Source: Mycobacterium gordonae
GTDB taxonomy: Bacteria; Actinomycetota; Actinomycetes; Mycobacteriales; Mycobacteriaceae
DNA: 46,792 nt
Direction of reading: 5' to 3'
Assembly: GCF_001417955.2 (NCBI RefSeq)
Contig: NZ_LKTM01000327.1
Location: 1-46,792 of the forward strand
Part shown: positions 31,320 through 40,037 of the stretch, piece after piece
Layout of the letters: the number at the start of each line of letters is the position of its first letter
Numbering within the stretch: the first letter of the stretch is position 1
Position numbers and translations under genes: made by a program
The notes under the pieces: model-generated
Seen by the model: the letters and a program-made list of their open reading frames with translations, nothing else
Told to the model about the DNA's origin: nothing
The model's database searches: none

Positions 31320-33602
31320 GTGACCGCTCAAGCCCGTTCTCCGAAGTTCACCGCCACCATCACCGGTTCCCCCCGCATCGGCCCGCGCCGCGAACTCAAG
31401 CGCGCGACCGAGGGTTACTGGGCCGGCCGCACCAGTCGCTCCGACCTGGAGTCCACCGCGGCCAAGCTGCGCCGCGACACCTGGTCGCAACTGGCCGCCG
31501 CCGGCCTCGACTCGGTGCCGGTCAACACTTTCTCCTACTACGACCAGATGCTGGACACCGCGGTGTTGCTCGGCGCGCTGCCCGAGCGGGTTGGCGGCAT
31601 CGCCGACGAACTGGACCGCTACTTCGCCGCCGCGCGCGGTACCGACGAAGTCGCCCCGCTCGAAATGACGAAGTGGTTCGACACCAACTACCACTACCTC
31701 GTTCCGGAGATCGGTCCCTCGACCCAGTTCTCACTGCACCCGGACAAGGTCCTCTCCGAGCTGAAAGAGGCTCAGGGACAAGGCATCCCGGCGCGCCCCG
31801 TGATCATCGGGCCCGTCACCTTCCTGCTGCTGAGCAAGGCGGTGGACGGCGCGGGCGCACCGATCGAGCGACTACAGGAGCTGATGCCGATCTATTCCGA
31901 ACTGCTGTCACTGCTCGCGGACAGCGGGGCCCAGTGGGTGCAGCTCGACGAGCCGGCGTTGGTCACCGACATCTCCCCCGACGCGCCCGCGCTGGCCGAG
32001 GCGGTCTACAACGCGCTGGGCGCGGTGGCGAACCGCCCTGGCATCCACGTCGCCACCTACTTCGGCGACCCGGGTGCGGCGTTGGCGGGCCTGGCCCGCA
32101 CCCCGGTCGAAGCGATCGGGGTCGACCTGGTCTACGGCCCCGACACAGCGCTGGCTGCCGTTCCCGAGCTGGCCGGCAAGACACTGGTGGCCGGGATCGT
32201 CGACGGTCGCAACATCTGGAGCACCGATCTGCAGGCGGCGCTGGGCAAACTGGCCGCCCTGATGGGACCCGCCGGGGCGGTGGCTGTTTCGACGTCGTGC
32301 TCAACGCTGCACGTGCCGTACTCGCTGGAGCCCGAGACCGATCTGGACGACAACCTGCGCAGTTGGCTGGCGTTCGGGGCGGAGAAGGTGCGTGAGGTGG
32401 TCGTGCTTGCGCGCGCGCTGCGGGACGGTCGCGACGCCGTCGCCGAGGAGATCGCGGCCTCCAACGCCGCGGTGGCGTCGCGCAAACAGGACCCGCGGCT
32501 GCACAACGACCAGGTGCGCGCCCGAATCCGGTCAATCGTCGCCTCCGGCGTCCACCGCGGCGATCCCGCAGAGCGTCGCGCCAGCCAGGAGGCGCGCCTC
32601 GAGCTGCCGGTATTACCGACCACGACGATCGGTTCCTACCCGCAGACCTCGGCCATCCGCGTCGCGCGGGCCGCGTTGCGCTCCGGGGAGATCGACCAGG
32701 CCGAATACGAGCGGCGGATGAAGAAGGAGATCGCCGACGTCATCAAGCTGCAGGAGCAGCTGGGCATCGACGTGTTGGTGCACGGTGAGCCTGAGCGCAA
32801 CGACATGGTGCAGTACTTCGCCGAGCAGCTGGAGGGCTTCTTCGCCACTCACAACGGCTGGGTCCAGTCCTACGGCAGCCGCTGTGTGCGTCCGCCGATC
32901 CTGTTCGGCGATGTGGCCCGCACCCACCCGATGACGGTCGACTGGATCACCTACGCGCAGTCGCTCACCGACAAACCGGTCAAGGGCATGCTGACCGGGC
33001 CGGTCACGATCCTGGCGTGGTCGTTCGTGCGCGACGACCAGCCGTTGGCCGACACCGCCAACCAGGTGGCGCTGGCGATCCGGGACGAGACGGTGGACTT
33101 GCAGTCCGCGGGTATCGCCGTGATCCAGGTCGACGAGCCGGCGCTGCGGGAGCTGCTGCCGCTGCGGCGTGCCGACCAGGACGAGTATTTGTCCTGGGCC
33201 GTCGGGGCTTTCCGGCTGGCCACCTCCGGTGTGGCCGACTCGACCCAGATCCACACCCACCTGTGCTACTCGGAGTTCGGCGAGGTGATCGGCGCGATCG
33301 CCGATCTGGATGCCGACGTCACGTCGATCGAAGCGGCCCGCTCGCACATGGAGGTGCTCGACGACCTCAACGCGATCGGCTTCTCCAACAGCGTGGGCCC
33401 GGGCGTCTACGACATCCACTCCCCACGGGTGCCCAGCACCCGCGAGATGGCAGCGTCTCTCAGGGCCGCGCTGAAAGCCGTTCCCGCTGAAAGGCTTTGG
33501 GTGAACCCGGACTGCGGCCTGAAGACGCGTGACGTCGAGGAGGTGACCGCTTCGCTAAGCCACATGGTGGCCGCGGCGCGTGAGGTGCGCGCCGGGGCCT
33601 AG
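31320..33602 (+). CDS. metE: Cobalamin-independent methionine synthase (5-methyltetrahydropteroyltriglutamate-homocysteine methyltransferase)
   Basis: A 760-residue cytoplasmic zinc enzyme that makes methionine from homocysteine and 5-methyl-tetrahydrofolate. The zinc ligands of E. coli MetE (His641, Cys643, Glu665, Cys726) appear as His647 and Cys649 in HTHLC, Glu671 in SIEAAR and Cys732 in NPDCGL, all shifted by six. VNTFSYYDQML in the N-terminal barrel is also typical. GTG 31320, seven bases after AAGGA, gives the normal length; an open frame reaching back to 31137 runs into the riboswitch and is not coding. Expression is expected to fall with cobalamin. Confidence 0.96.
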   Translation: MTAQARSPKFTATITGSPRIGPRRELKRATEGYWAGRTSRSDLESTAAKLRRDTWSQLAAAGLDSVPVNTFSYYDQMLDTAVLLGALPERVGGIADELDRYFAAARGTDEVAPLEMTKWFDTNYHYLVPEIGPSTQFSLHPDKVLSELKEAQGQGIPARPVIIGPVTFLLLSKAVDGAGAPIERLQELMPIYSELLSLLADSGAQWVQLDEPALVTDISPDAPALAEAVYNALGAVANRPGIHVATYFGDPGAALAGLARTPVEAIGVDLVYGPDTALAAVPELAGKTLVAGIVDGRNIWSTDLQAALGKLAALMGPAGAVAVSTSCSTLHVPYSLEPETDLDDNLRSWLAFGAEKVREVVVLARALRDGRDAVAEEIAASNAAVASRKQDPRLHNDQVRARIRSIVASGVHRGDPAERRASQEARLELPVLPTTTIGSYPQTSAIRVARAALRSGEIDQAEYERRMKKEIADVIKLQEQLGIDVLVHGEPERNDMVQYFAEQLEGFFATHNGWVQSYGSRCVRPPILFGDVARTHPMTVDWITYAQSLTDKPVKGMLTGPVTILAWSFVRDDQPLADTANQVALAIRDETVDLQSAGIAVIQVDEPALRELLPLRRADQDEYLSWAVGAFRLATSGVADSTQIHTHLCYSEFGEVIGAIADLDADVTSIEAARSHMEVLDDLNAIGFSNSVGPGVYDIHSPRVPSTREMAASLRAALKAVPAERLWVNPDCGLKTRDVEEVTASLSHMVAAAREVRAGA

Positions 33603-33608
33603 CCCCGC

Positions 33609-33664
33609 GAGCAGACGCAAAATCGCGTTCCGCGGCCGCGGAACATGCGATTTTGCGTCTGCTC
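33609..33664. terminator. 56-nt palindrome between convergent metE and DUF3556-like genes
   Basis: Outer arms GAGCAGACGCAAAATCGC and its complement, an inner perfect palindrome GTTCCGCGGCCGCGGAAC and a two-base bulge (AT). It is the same size and has the same ends as the element at 11830-11885 but a different core. It fills almost the whole gap between the two stop codons and probably ends transcription in both directions. Confidence 0.7.
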
Positions 33665-33667
33665 GCC

Positions 33668-35389
33668 CTAGTCCGACTCCACCACGACGGGGACGTCGTC
33701 GGCCCAGGGCTGGCGGGTCACCATGTCGGCCACCCGGACATAGCCATGCTCGAATTCGCCTGTTGCGGCATCAACCAACCGGTACCGCTGGATCTGCCGA
33801 TGGATCGGCTGCGCGTCCAGCAGGACCACGCGCACCTCGCCCGGCTCGAATCGGCAACGCCGTTGCATCGCGGCGATCAGCTGCTCGTTGTGCATGTGGC
33901 CGTCACCGAAGTTCCAGCCGATCGCGGTGCTGCAGATGCGTTCTCCGTCGGTGATGACGTAGTCGTCCTCGTTCTGTCCGGCCATCGCGCGATGGGCCAA
34001 GGTGAACAGTGCCCGGCCGTGCGTATTCATGGCGCGGAACGCGTATCCCAGGTACATCGGGATCTCGGCTCGGTCCTTGCCGTAGAACCGCTCCAGCTGG
34101 GCCTGCGGCATGCTGGCGATCGCGACGATGCCCCGGGCGATCTTCTCGCTCGCCGACGGCTTGATGCACCACAGCGTCGTGTCCCAGTTGCCGGCGTAAT
34201 AGCGCATGCCCGGCAGGAACGAGATCTTGCGCGGGAACATATTGCCCAAAATCACGGTGCCCACCAGCAGGGTGAACAGAATCGCCACCGGCGCAAGGTG
34301 TTTGACGTCGCTGATGCCCTGCTGAGCATGCCCGACGAACAGCGAGAACACGCCGAAGATCATGAACACGTTCCACTCCAGCGGAACCCCCATCGGGATC
34401 GCCGTCAGGATGCCCAGGTGGAAGCACACCATGACGATCGCGGCCACGGTGGTGGGCCACCCGCCGTGGGAGAAGAACAGCGCCAACGGCACGAACATCT
34501 CGATGAACGTGCTGATGTGAGCGAACATCCGCGACAACAGCCCGGGCCGCAGGTCATCGGGGAACTTCTCGAAAAACATCCGTTTGATGAACCGCGGCCG
34601 GAACAGCGGATTGTTGGACATCATCGTCGAGATCACGAACGGGAAGTGTTTGTTGAGTTTGGACGTCGCCGCGCCCATCCAGATCACCAGGAACACCAGC
34701 TTGGCCGCGACGATCATGTCGACACCGCCGAACAGGAACGTCACGGTGAGCGACCCGTAGACCTCACCGCGAGCGGCCAGGAAGATCACCTTGTCCCGCA
34801 ACCCCGCGGCACCGAGGACCAGCAGGATCGCCACGATCTGCCACATCGGCAGTACTCCGACGCGAGTGCCCAGCGCCGGTATCGGCCCCGTTCCATCGGT
34901 GAACAGCGCGGTCACCAGCAGCACCAGCAGCAGGGCATAGAGCGCGACGTCGACCGGCTTGCGTTTGGTGCCGAAAGTCAGCGGGACGCGATCCGGCCAG
35001 GGTGGCAGCCGGATGGTGCCGAACCGCAGCCAGTACAGGATCGAACCCATCGGCGGGAAGAACCGGTTGTTGAGCGGCCCGAAGCCGCAGCCCAGCCCGA
35101 CCACCTCGAACAACATCGTGTACAACACGACCTTCTCGAACACGATCGGCTCGGCGTACCAGACCCGGACGTTGGTGAATCCGTCAATTCCCTTGGTGCT
35201 CAGCACAATCAGCCAGGCAACCAGAATGTAGAGCAGGATCTTGACGACGTAGAACAGGTGCATCACCACTGGCGTGCCGAAGCCCACCTCGGCCCAATGG
35301 CGGGCCATCGGGCGGATCTTCTCGCTGCGGGTGCCCTTGCTCCATTCGGCGATGTCGACCTCGGGCAGCTGGGGCTTGAGAAATCCCAT
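33668..35389 (-). CDS. DUF3556-like integral membrane protein (HTTM/DoxX-like), KstR-regulated candidate
   Basis: A 573-residue membrane protein with about nine to eleven hydrophobic helices between residues 40 and 410 and a soluble C-terminal domain. Segments such as NKHFPFVISTMMSNNP and SHGGWPTTVAA fit the mycobacterial DUF3556 transmembrane family, by recollection. The function is unknown. A perfect KstR-type operator lies 13 bp before the start, so the gene should be de-repressed on cholesterol or related acyl-CoA intermediates. The C-terminal half contains many charged residues and may be a catalytic or docking domain. Confidence 0.75.
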   Translation of the reverse strand: MGFLKPQLPEVDIAEWSKGTRSEKIRPMARHWAEVGFGTPVVMHLFYVVKILLYILVAWLIVLSTKGIDGFTNVRVWYAEPIVFEKVVLYTMLFEVVGLGCGFGPLNNRFFPPMGSILYWLRFGTIRLPPWPDRVPLTFGTKRKPVDVALYALLLVLLVTALFTDGTGPIPALGTRVGVLPMWQIVAILLVLGAAGLRDKVIFLAARGEVYGSLTVTFLFGGVDMIVAAKLVFLVIWMGAATSKLNKHFPFVISTMMSNNPLFRPRFIKRMFFEKFPDDLRPGLLSRMFAHISTFIEMFVPLALFFSHGGWPTTVAAIVMVCFHLGILTAIPMGVPLEWNVFMIFGVFSLFVGHAQQGISDVKHLAPVAILFTLLVGTVILGNMFPRKISFLPGMRYYAGNWDTTLWCIKPSASEKIARGIVAIASMPQAQLERFYGKDRAEIPMYLGYAFRAMNTHGRALFTLAHRAMAGQNEDDYVITDGERICSTAIGWNFGDGHMHNEQLIAAMQRRCRFEPGEVRVVLLDAQPIHRQIQRYRLVDAATGEFEHGYVRVADMVTRQPWADDVPVVVESD

Positions 35390-35401
35390 AATTTGACAGA
35401 T

Positions 35402-35415
35402 TAGAACGTGTTCTA
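35402..35415. promoter_or_regulatory. KstR-type operator TAGAACGTGTTCTA
   Basis: A perfect palindrome matching the KstR consensus TnnAACnnGTTnnA, 13 bp upstream of the DUF3556-like gene. KstR is the TetR repressor of cholesterol catabolism in mycobacteria and Rhodococcus. The operator also lies about 90 bp before the divergent small secreted protein gene. Confidence 0.8.
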
Positions 35416-35504
35416 GGCGGATGCCCAGCCCGGCCCACCGAATCCTTGGTCAGCCGCTGTGGCGGGCGATACCGTGAGGTACAGGTGGCGAAGGGAGTGG
35501 GAGC

Positions 35505-35726
35505 ATGCGTAGACCCCGGTACCTCAGATGGGCGGTCGCGGGGGCCGCGGTACCAATCGCATTCGTCCTCGGCAGCGGGCCGGCACAGGCGCAGGCGCCG
35601 TCCCCGGGTGACTCGTGCACCGTGCTGCACGCGACCACCCAGGACGCCGAAGGCAAGACGATGTGGTGCAACCCGACGATGACGGGCAGCCACAGCCTGG
35701 TGTGGCAGTACGGCGGACCGGGCTAG
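35505..35726 (+). CDS. Small secreted protein of unknown function
   Basis: A 73-residue protein with a clear Sec signal peptide: positively charged MRRPRYLR start, hydrophobic core (about 9-22) and an AQA-QA cleavage region near residue 30. The mature part of about 43 residues has two cysteines (DSC and WCNP) that could form a disulphide. AAGGGAG precedes the ATG by 8 bp. It is divergent from the DUF3556-like gene. I do not recognise a named family. Confidence 0.75.
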   Translation: MRRPRYLRWAVAGAAVPIAFVLGSGPAQAQAPSPGDSCTVLHATTQDAEGKTMWCNPTMTGSHSLVWQYGGPG

Positions 35727-35741
35727 GGCTGACTCCGGCCG

Positions 35742-37247
35742 GTGCGCCTTCATCACGTTCGTGCCCGACGCAGCGACGAACATTTTCCCCGCGGTGAGCA
35801 CCTCGCGTGGAAGATCGCCGAGGTAGCCGCGGACCCGGTGGCGGTGCCCGCCGAAACCGAATCCATGGTGATCAACCGGATCATCGACAACGCGGCGGTA
35901 TCGGCGGCTTCGGTGATCCGGCGTCCCCCGACCACTGCGCGCGTCCAGGCTCTCGCTCACCCGCGTCCGACCGGCGCGAAAGTGTTCGGCGTCGAGGGCG
36001 ACTACTCACCGGAATGGGCAGCCTGGGCCAATGGCGTGGCTGTGCGCGAACTGGACTTTCACGACACGTTCCTGGCAGCCGACTATGCCCACCCCGGCGA
36101 CAACATCCCGCCCCTGATGGCCGTCGCTCAACATCTTCGGGTGAGCGGCGCGGATCTGATCCGCGGCGTGGCCACCGCGTACGAGATACAGATCGCCCTG
36201 GTGAAGGGAATCTGCCTGCACGAGCACAAGATTGACCACGTTGCGCACCTGGGTCCGGCGGCGGCCGCGGGCCTGGGAACCATGTTGCGGCTCGACCGGG
36301 ACACCATCTACTCGGCGATCGGTCAGGCCTTGCACCTGACGACCGCCACCAGGCAATCACGCAAAGGACTGATCTCGAGCTGGAAGGCCTTCGCGCCCGC
36401 ATGGGCCGGCAAGGTCGCCATCGAGGCGGTGGACCGTGCCATGCGTGGCGAACCGGCACCCGCCCCCATCTGGGAGGGCGAGGACGGAGTGATCGCATGG
36501 CTACTGGCCGGCCCGGAGCACACCTATCAGGTGCCGCTTCCCGAAGCGGGCGAGGCCAAGCGCGCCATCCTGGAGAGCTACACCAAGGAACACTCCGCTG
36601 AGTACCAGAGCCAGGCGTTGATCGATCTGGCCCGCCGGATGCGCACCAAGATCGGCGATCTGGATCAGGTCGCGTCCGTGGTGCTGCACACCAGTCACCA
36701 CACGCACAACGTGATCGGGACCGGGTCCAATGACCCGCAGAAGTTCGACCCGGATGCCTCACGCGAAACGCTGGACCACTCGGTGATGTACATTTTCGCC
36801 GTCGCGTTGCAGGACGGAACCTGGCACCACGAACGGTCTTACGCGCCGGAGCGGTCGCACCGCCCCGACACCGTCGCATTGTGGCGCAAGATCTCCACCG
36901 TCGAAGATCCCGAATGGACCAGGCGCTACCACTCACCCGACCCGGCGCAGAAGGCATTCGGCGCCCGTGCCGAGATCACGTTGCGGAGTGGCGGGATGAT
37001 CGTCGACGAGATCGCTGTCGCCGATGCACATCCGTTGGGAGAACGGCCCTTTGAACGAGAGCAGTACCTGGCGAAGTTCACCGCACTGGCCGACGGCGTG
37101 ATCGGAGACGCCGAACAGCGCCGGTTTCTGTCGGTAGTGGCGAATCTCCCCCGCATGACCGCCGGGACGCTCGGCGCGCTCAACCCGCTCGTGGATCCGT
37201 CCGTGCTGGACCAGGCGCCCGCAGTTCCGCCCGGTATCTTCGGATAA
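35742..37247 (+). CDS. prpD: 2-methylcitrate dehydratase (MmgE/PrpD family)
   Basis: A 501-residue MmgE/PrpD protein that by recollection closely resembles M. tuberculosis PrpD (Rv1130): RRSDEHFPRGEHLAWKIA at the N-terminus, DNAAVSAASV, ELDFHDTFLAADYAHPGDNIPP, and LHEHKIDHVAHLGP. PrpD dehydrates 2-methylcitrate in the methylcitrate cycle that removes propionyl-CoA from cholesterol and odd-chain fatty acids. It starts at GTG 35742, 15 bp after the small secreted gene. No prpC, prpB or prpR is present in the window; the next gene is an amine oxidase. It could be a paralogue with a different substrate. Confidence 0.82.
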   Translation: MRLHHVRARRSDEHFPRGEHLAWKIAEVAADPVAVPAETESMVINRIIDNAAVSAASVIRRPPTTARVQALAHPRPTGAKVFGVEGDYSPEWAAWANGVAVRELDFHDTFLAADYAHPGDNIPPLMAVAQHLRVSGADLIRGVATAYEIQIALVKGICLHEHKIDHVAHLGPAAAAGLGTMLRLDRDTIYSAIGQALHLTTATRQSRKGLISSWKAFAPAWAGKVAIEAVDRAMRGEPAPAPIWEGEDGVIAWLLAGPEHTYQVPLPEAGEAKRAILESYTKEHSAEYQSQALIDLARRMRTKIGDLDQVASVVLHTSHHTHNVIGTGSNDPQKFDPDASRETLDHSVMYIFAVALQDGTWHHERSYAPERSHRPDTVALWRKISTVEDPEWTRRYHSPDPAQKAFGARAEITLRSGGMIVDEIAVADAHPLGERPFEREQYLAKFTALADGVIGDAEQRRFLSVVANLPRMTAGTLGALNPLVDPSVLDQAPAVPPGIFG

Positions 37248-37397
37248 GCGATCATCGACAATAGATCTCCGAAAGCTGTTCCAGGCCAACGTAAAACGAC
37301 GCGAGACAACGTCGACTCTTCCGAAACCCGTTACCGCGGTGCCATGATCGGTGTAGCTTGCCGCTGGGGCGCACAGGGGTCTACGAGGAGCGGGGTC

Positions 37398-38750
37398 ATG
37401 ACGGATGTCGACTATTGCGTGGTCGGAGCCGGATTCGCGGGACTGACGGCCGCACTGCGCCTGAAGCAGGCCGGTCACTCCGTGGCGCTGCTGGAGGCTC
37501 GCGACCGCGTCGGTGGGCGCACGTTCACCGTGACCCGCGACGACGGGGTGTGGATCGACCGCGGCGGGGCGTGGATCGGACCGGGCCAGGACCGGATCTA
37601 TGCGCTGATGCAGGAATTCGGCGTGCCGGAGTACAAGCAGCACAACGACGGTGACGCCATGATGATCGTCGACGGCAAGAGGCGCCGCTACGGCGGCAAG
37701 CTGCCGTGGACGATGAGCCCGTGGGCGGTCGCCAACCTGGGCATCGGCCTGATGAGCATCGAGCAGATGTGCAAGACGATTCCGCGCGAAGCCCCCTGGG
37801 AGGCCGATGAAGCCGCGGAGTGGGACCGAATGAGTATCGGCGACTGGCTCGAGCGCAACGTGATGTCCAAACCGGCGCGCGAAATGCTGGACATGGTGCT
37901 GGGCGGCACCTACACGTCGACGTCGGCGGAAGTGTCGCTGTTGTGGATGTTGCTGCAGATGTCCTCGGCCGGCGGACCCACGTTCGTCATCTCAGGCAAA
38001 GGCGGCTCCCAGGACGCCCGCCCGGTCGGTGGGATGGGTGCCATCTACCGCCCGATGGTCGCCGCGTTGGGCGACGCACTGCACCTGTCGCGGCCGGTTC
38101 GCACCATCATCCAGGACACCGACGGCGTCACGGTCCAGTCAGACGGGTTCTCGGTGCGCGCCTACCGGGCCATCGTGGCGATCCCGATGGCGATCGCCGA
38201 TTCGATCGGCTACGAACCCGCACTGCCGGCGGACCGGGCGTTTCTCAATCAGCGCATGCCGAGCGGCGCCGTCATCAAGACCTCGCTGATCTACGACAAA
38301 CCGTTCTGGCGCGCCGACGGCTTGTCCGGTCAGTCCGCCGCACCCGGGACCGCCGCCACGCTGACCATCGACGCGTGCACCGACACCGGCAGCCCGGGGA
38401 TCATGTGCGCCATCACCGAGGGGCCCGCCGCCCGCCGGTTGACCGACCTCAGCGAATCCGACCGCCGGGCAGCCATCATCGGCGAACTCATCGACAGGTT
38501 CGGCGAATTGGCACGCACGCCAACGGAATACCACGAACAGAACTGGTCGCTTGAGCGTTATTCCGGGGGCGGGATGATCAGCCACACACCGACCGGTGTT
38601 CTCACCGAGTACGGTCACGCGCTGCGCGCACCCTGCGGCAGGGTGCACTGGGCGGGCACCGAGAGTTCAGCCGTCATGTGCGGCTGGATCGACGGCGCGA
38701 TCCGCTCCGGTGAGCGCGCCGCCGCCGAAGTGGTTGCGGCGCAGACTTAG
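37398..38750 (+). CDS. Flavin-containing amine oxidase (AofH/putrescine-oxidase-like)
   Basis: A 450-residue FAD enzyme: VVGAGFAGLTAALRL (dinucleotide motif), EARDRVGGRTFT, DRGGAWIGPGQDR, and C-terminal HWAGTESSAVMCGWIDGAIRSGERAA that closes the FAD site. It resembles monoamine or polyamine oxidases such as mycobacterial AofH. ATG 37398 follows a GAGGAG ribosome site; an ATG at 37344 adds 18 unconserved residues. Its stop overlaps that of the convergent PPE gene by 4 bp. The 150-bp gap before it has no gene. Confidence 0.9.
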   Translation: MTDVDYCVVGAGFAGLTAALRLKQAGHSVALLEARDRVGGRTFTVTRDDGVWIDRGGAWIGPGQDRIYALMQEFGVPEYKQHNDGDAMMIVDGKRRRYGGKLPWTMSPWAVANLGIGLMSIEQMCKTIPREAPWEADEAAEWDRMSIGDWLERNVMSKPAREMLDMVLGGTYTSTSAEVSLLWMLLQMSSAGGPTFVISGKGGSQDARPVGGMGAIYRPMVAALGDALHLSRPVRTIIQDTDGVTVQSDGFSVRAYRAIVAIPMAIADSIGYEPALPADRAFLNQRMPSGAVIKTSLIYDKPFWRADGLSGQSAAPGTAATLTIDACTDTGSPGIMCAITEGPAARRLTDLSESDRRAAIIGELIDRFGELARTPTEYHEQNWSLERYSGGGMISHTPTGVLTEYGHALRAPCGRVHWAGTESSAVMCGWIDGAIRSGERAAAEVVAAQT

Positions 38751-39937
38751 CCGACCCCGGTACGCGGAATCACGCTGGGCCGGTTCTGCGTCATGTGCGG
38801 ACTCGCGCCGCCGCGGCCCATCATCCCGCCCGGCATTCCGGCGCCCGCACCACCGGCCCCGGCCCCCATCGGCATCGGCATCATCGGCATCCCGCCACCG
38901 GTGGGCATCGAGGCCTGCATCGAGGCCTGCATCGAGGCCGCCGTGGGCAATCCGTGCATCGCCGAGCTGGCCATGCCTTTCGGTGCTGACCCCACCCACG
39001 TCGGCGGCACCGACATCGCCCCCACCATGCGCGCCTGGCCCAGGCTGCCGGACATGCCCGCCCCCGGGCCCGCTCCTCCGCCGAGTCCCTTCATCGCCGG
39101 AGCGGTGTCGCCGACGAATTTGGTCGCATCGGCCACACCGGTTGTGGCGCCGGCCAATCCCGCGGTGCCGGCGGTGGCCGATTGTCCCGCCTGCATCAGT
39201 GGGCCGATCATCATGCTGGCCGGCATGGCGCCCAGCTGGGCCACCGAGGCGATCGATTGGATCGGCAACGCCGAAGCCGCCGACTGCACACCGGCCACCA
39301 GCCCCGGCGCCGCTCCGGTGACACTTTGCAGAGCCGGGCTGATCGCGGCCGACGCGGTGGTCGCCAGGCCGGTGAACTGGGCTCCGATATTGGCGGCCAG
39401 GCCGGCGAGGTCAACCGGCGGTACAGCGAACGGGGTCAGGCTCGCGGCCACCGCCGTCGCACCACCGTGGTAACCGACCATAGCGGCGACATCCTGCGCC
39501 CACATCTCCGCGTAGTCGAACTCATTGGCCGCGATCGCCGGCGTGTTGAAGCCCAGGAAATTCGTTGCGATCAAAGTCATCAACGACACCCGGTTCGCCG
39601 TCACCACCGCCGGGTGCACCGTCGCGGTCAACGCCCCTTCGAACGCCGACGCCGCCGTGCGCGCCAGCCCCGCCGCCGCGTCCGCCTGACCCGCGGCCAG
39701 CGTCATCCAGTCCTGGTATGGCAGCGCCGCTGCGGCCATGGATGCCGCCGCCGGGCCGGACCACGGCCCGCCCGTCAGACCGGAGATCACCGAACTGAAC
39801 GACTGGGCCGAGGACGCCAGATCCGCCGCCAGTCCGTCCCAGGCTGCCGCCGCCGCATGCAGCGGACCTGGTCCGGCCCCGCTGAAAATCCTCGAGGAGT
39901 TGATCTCCGGAGGCAACCACGCAAAATCTAAAATCAT
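38747..39937 (-). CDS. PPE family protein, PPE-SVP subgroup
   Basis: A 396-residue protein with an N-terminal PPE domain (Pro-Pro-Glu at 9-11, WxG as Trp59-Ser-Gly61, to about residue 180) and the SVP motif AMSVPPTW (307-314) that defines the subgroup. The tail (about 330-396) is rich in Met, Gly and Pro with a small tandem MQAS repeat. PPE proteins are exported by type VII (ESX) systems, usually with a PE partner. It is 100 bp downstream of the PE gene on the same strand. Confidence 0.93.
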   Translation of the reverse strand: MILDFAWLPPEINSSRIFSGAGPGPLHAAAAAWDGLAADLASSAQSFSSVISGLTGGPWSGPAAASMAAAALPYQDWMTLAAGQADAAAGLARTAASAFEGALTATVHPAVVTANRVSLMTLIATNFLGFNTPAIAANEFDYAEMWAQDVAAMVGYHGGATAVAASLTPFAVPPVDLAGLAANIGAQFTGLATTASAAISPALQSVTGAAPGLVAGVQSAASALPIQSIASVAQLGAMPASMMIGPLMQAGQSATAGTAGLAGATTGVADATKFVGDTAPAMKGLGGGAGPGAGMSGSLGQARMVGAMSVPPTWVGSAPKGMASSAMHGLPTAASMQASMQASMPTGGGMPMMPMPMGAGAGGAGAGMPGGMMGRGGASPHMTQNRPSVIPRTGVG

Positions 39938-40037
39938 CGCACCCCCAACCCCAGCGAGCGGTATCTCATTACTGTCCCCATTTGTCGCCTCGCAAGGTCA
40001 TGGACTCAGCTGACTTTCAGCAACATCGCAGCCCGTT

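Noticed and set aside
38905..38945. 12-bp tandem repeat in the PPE-SVP gene
   Set aside because: It only duplicates the MQAS residues in the low-complexity tail; too small to call a separate element.
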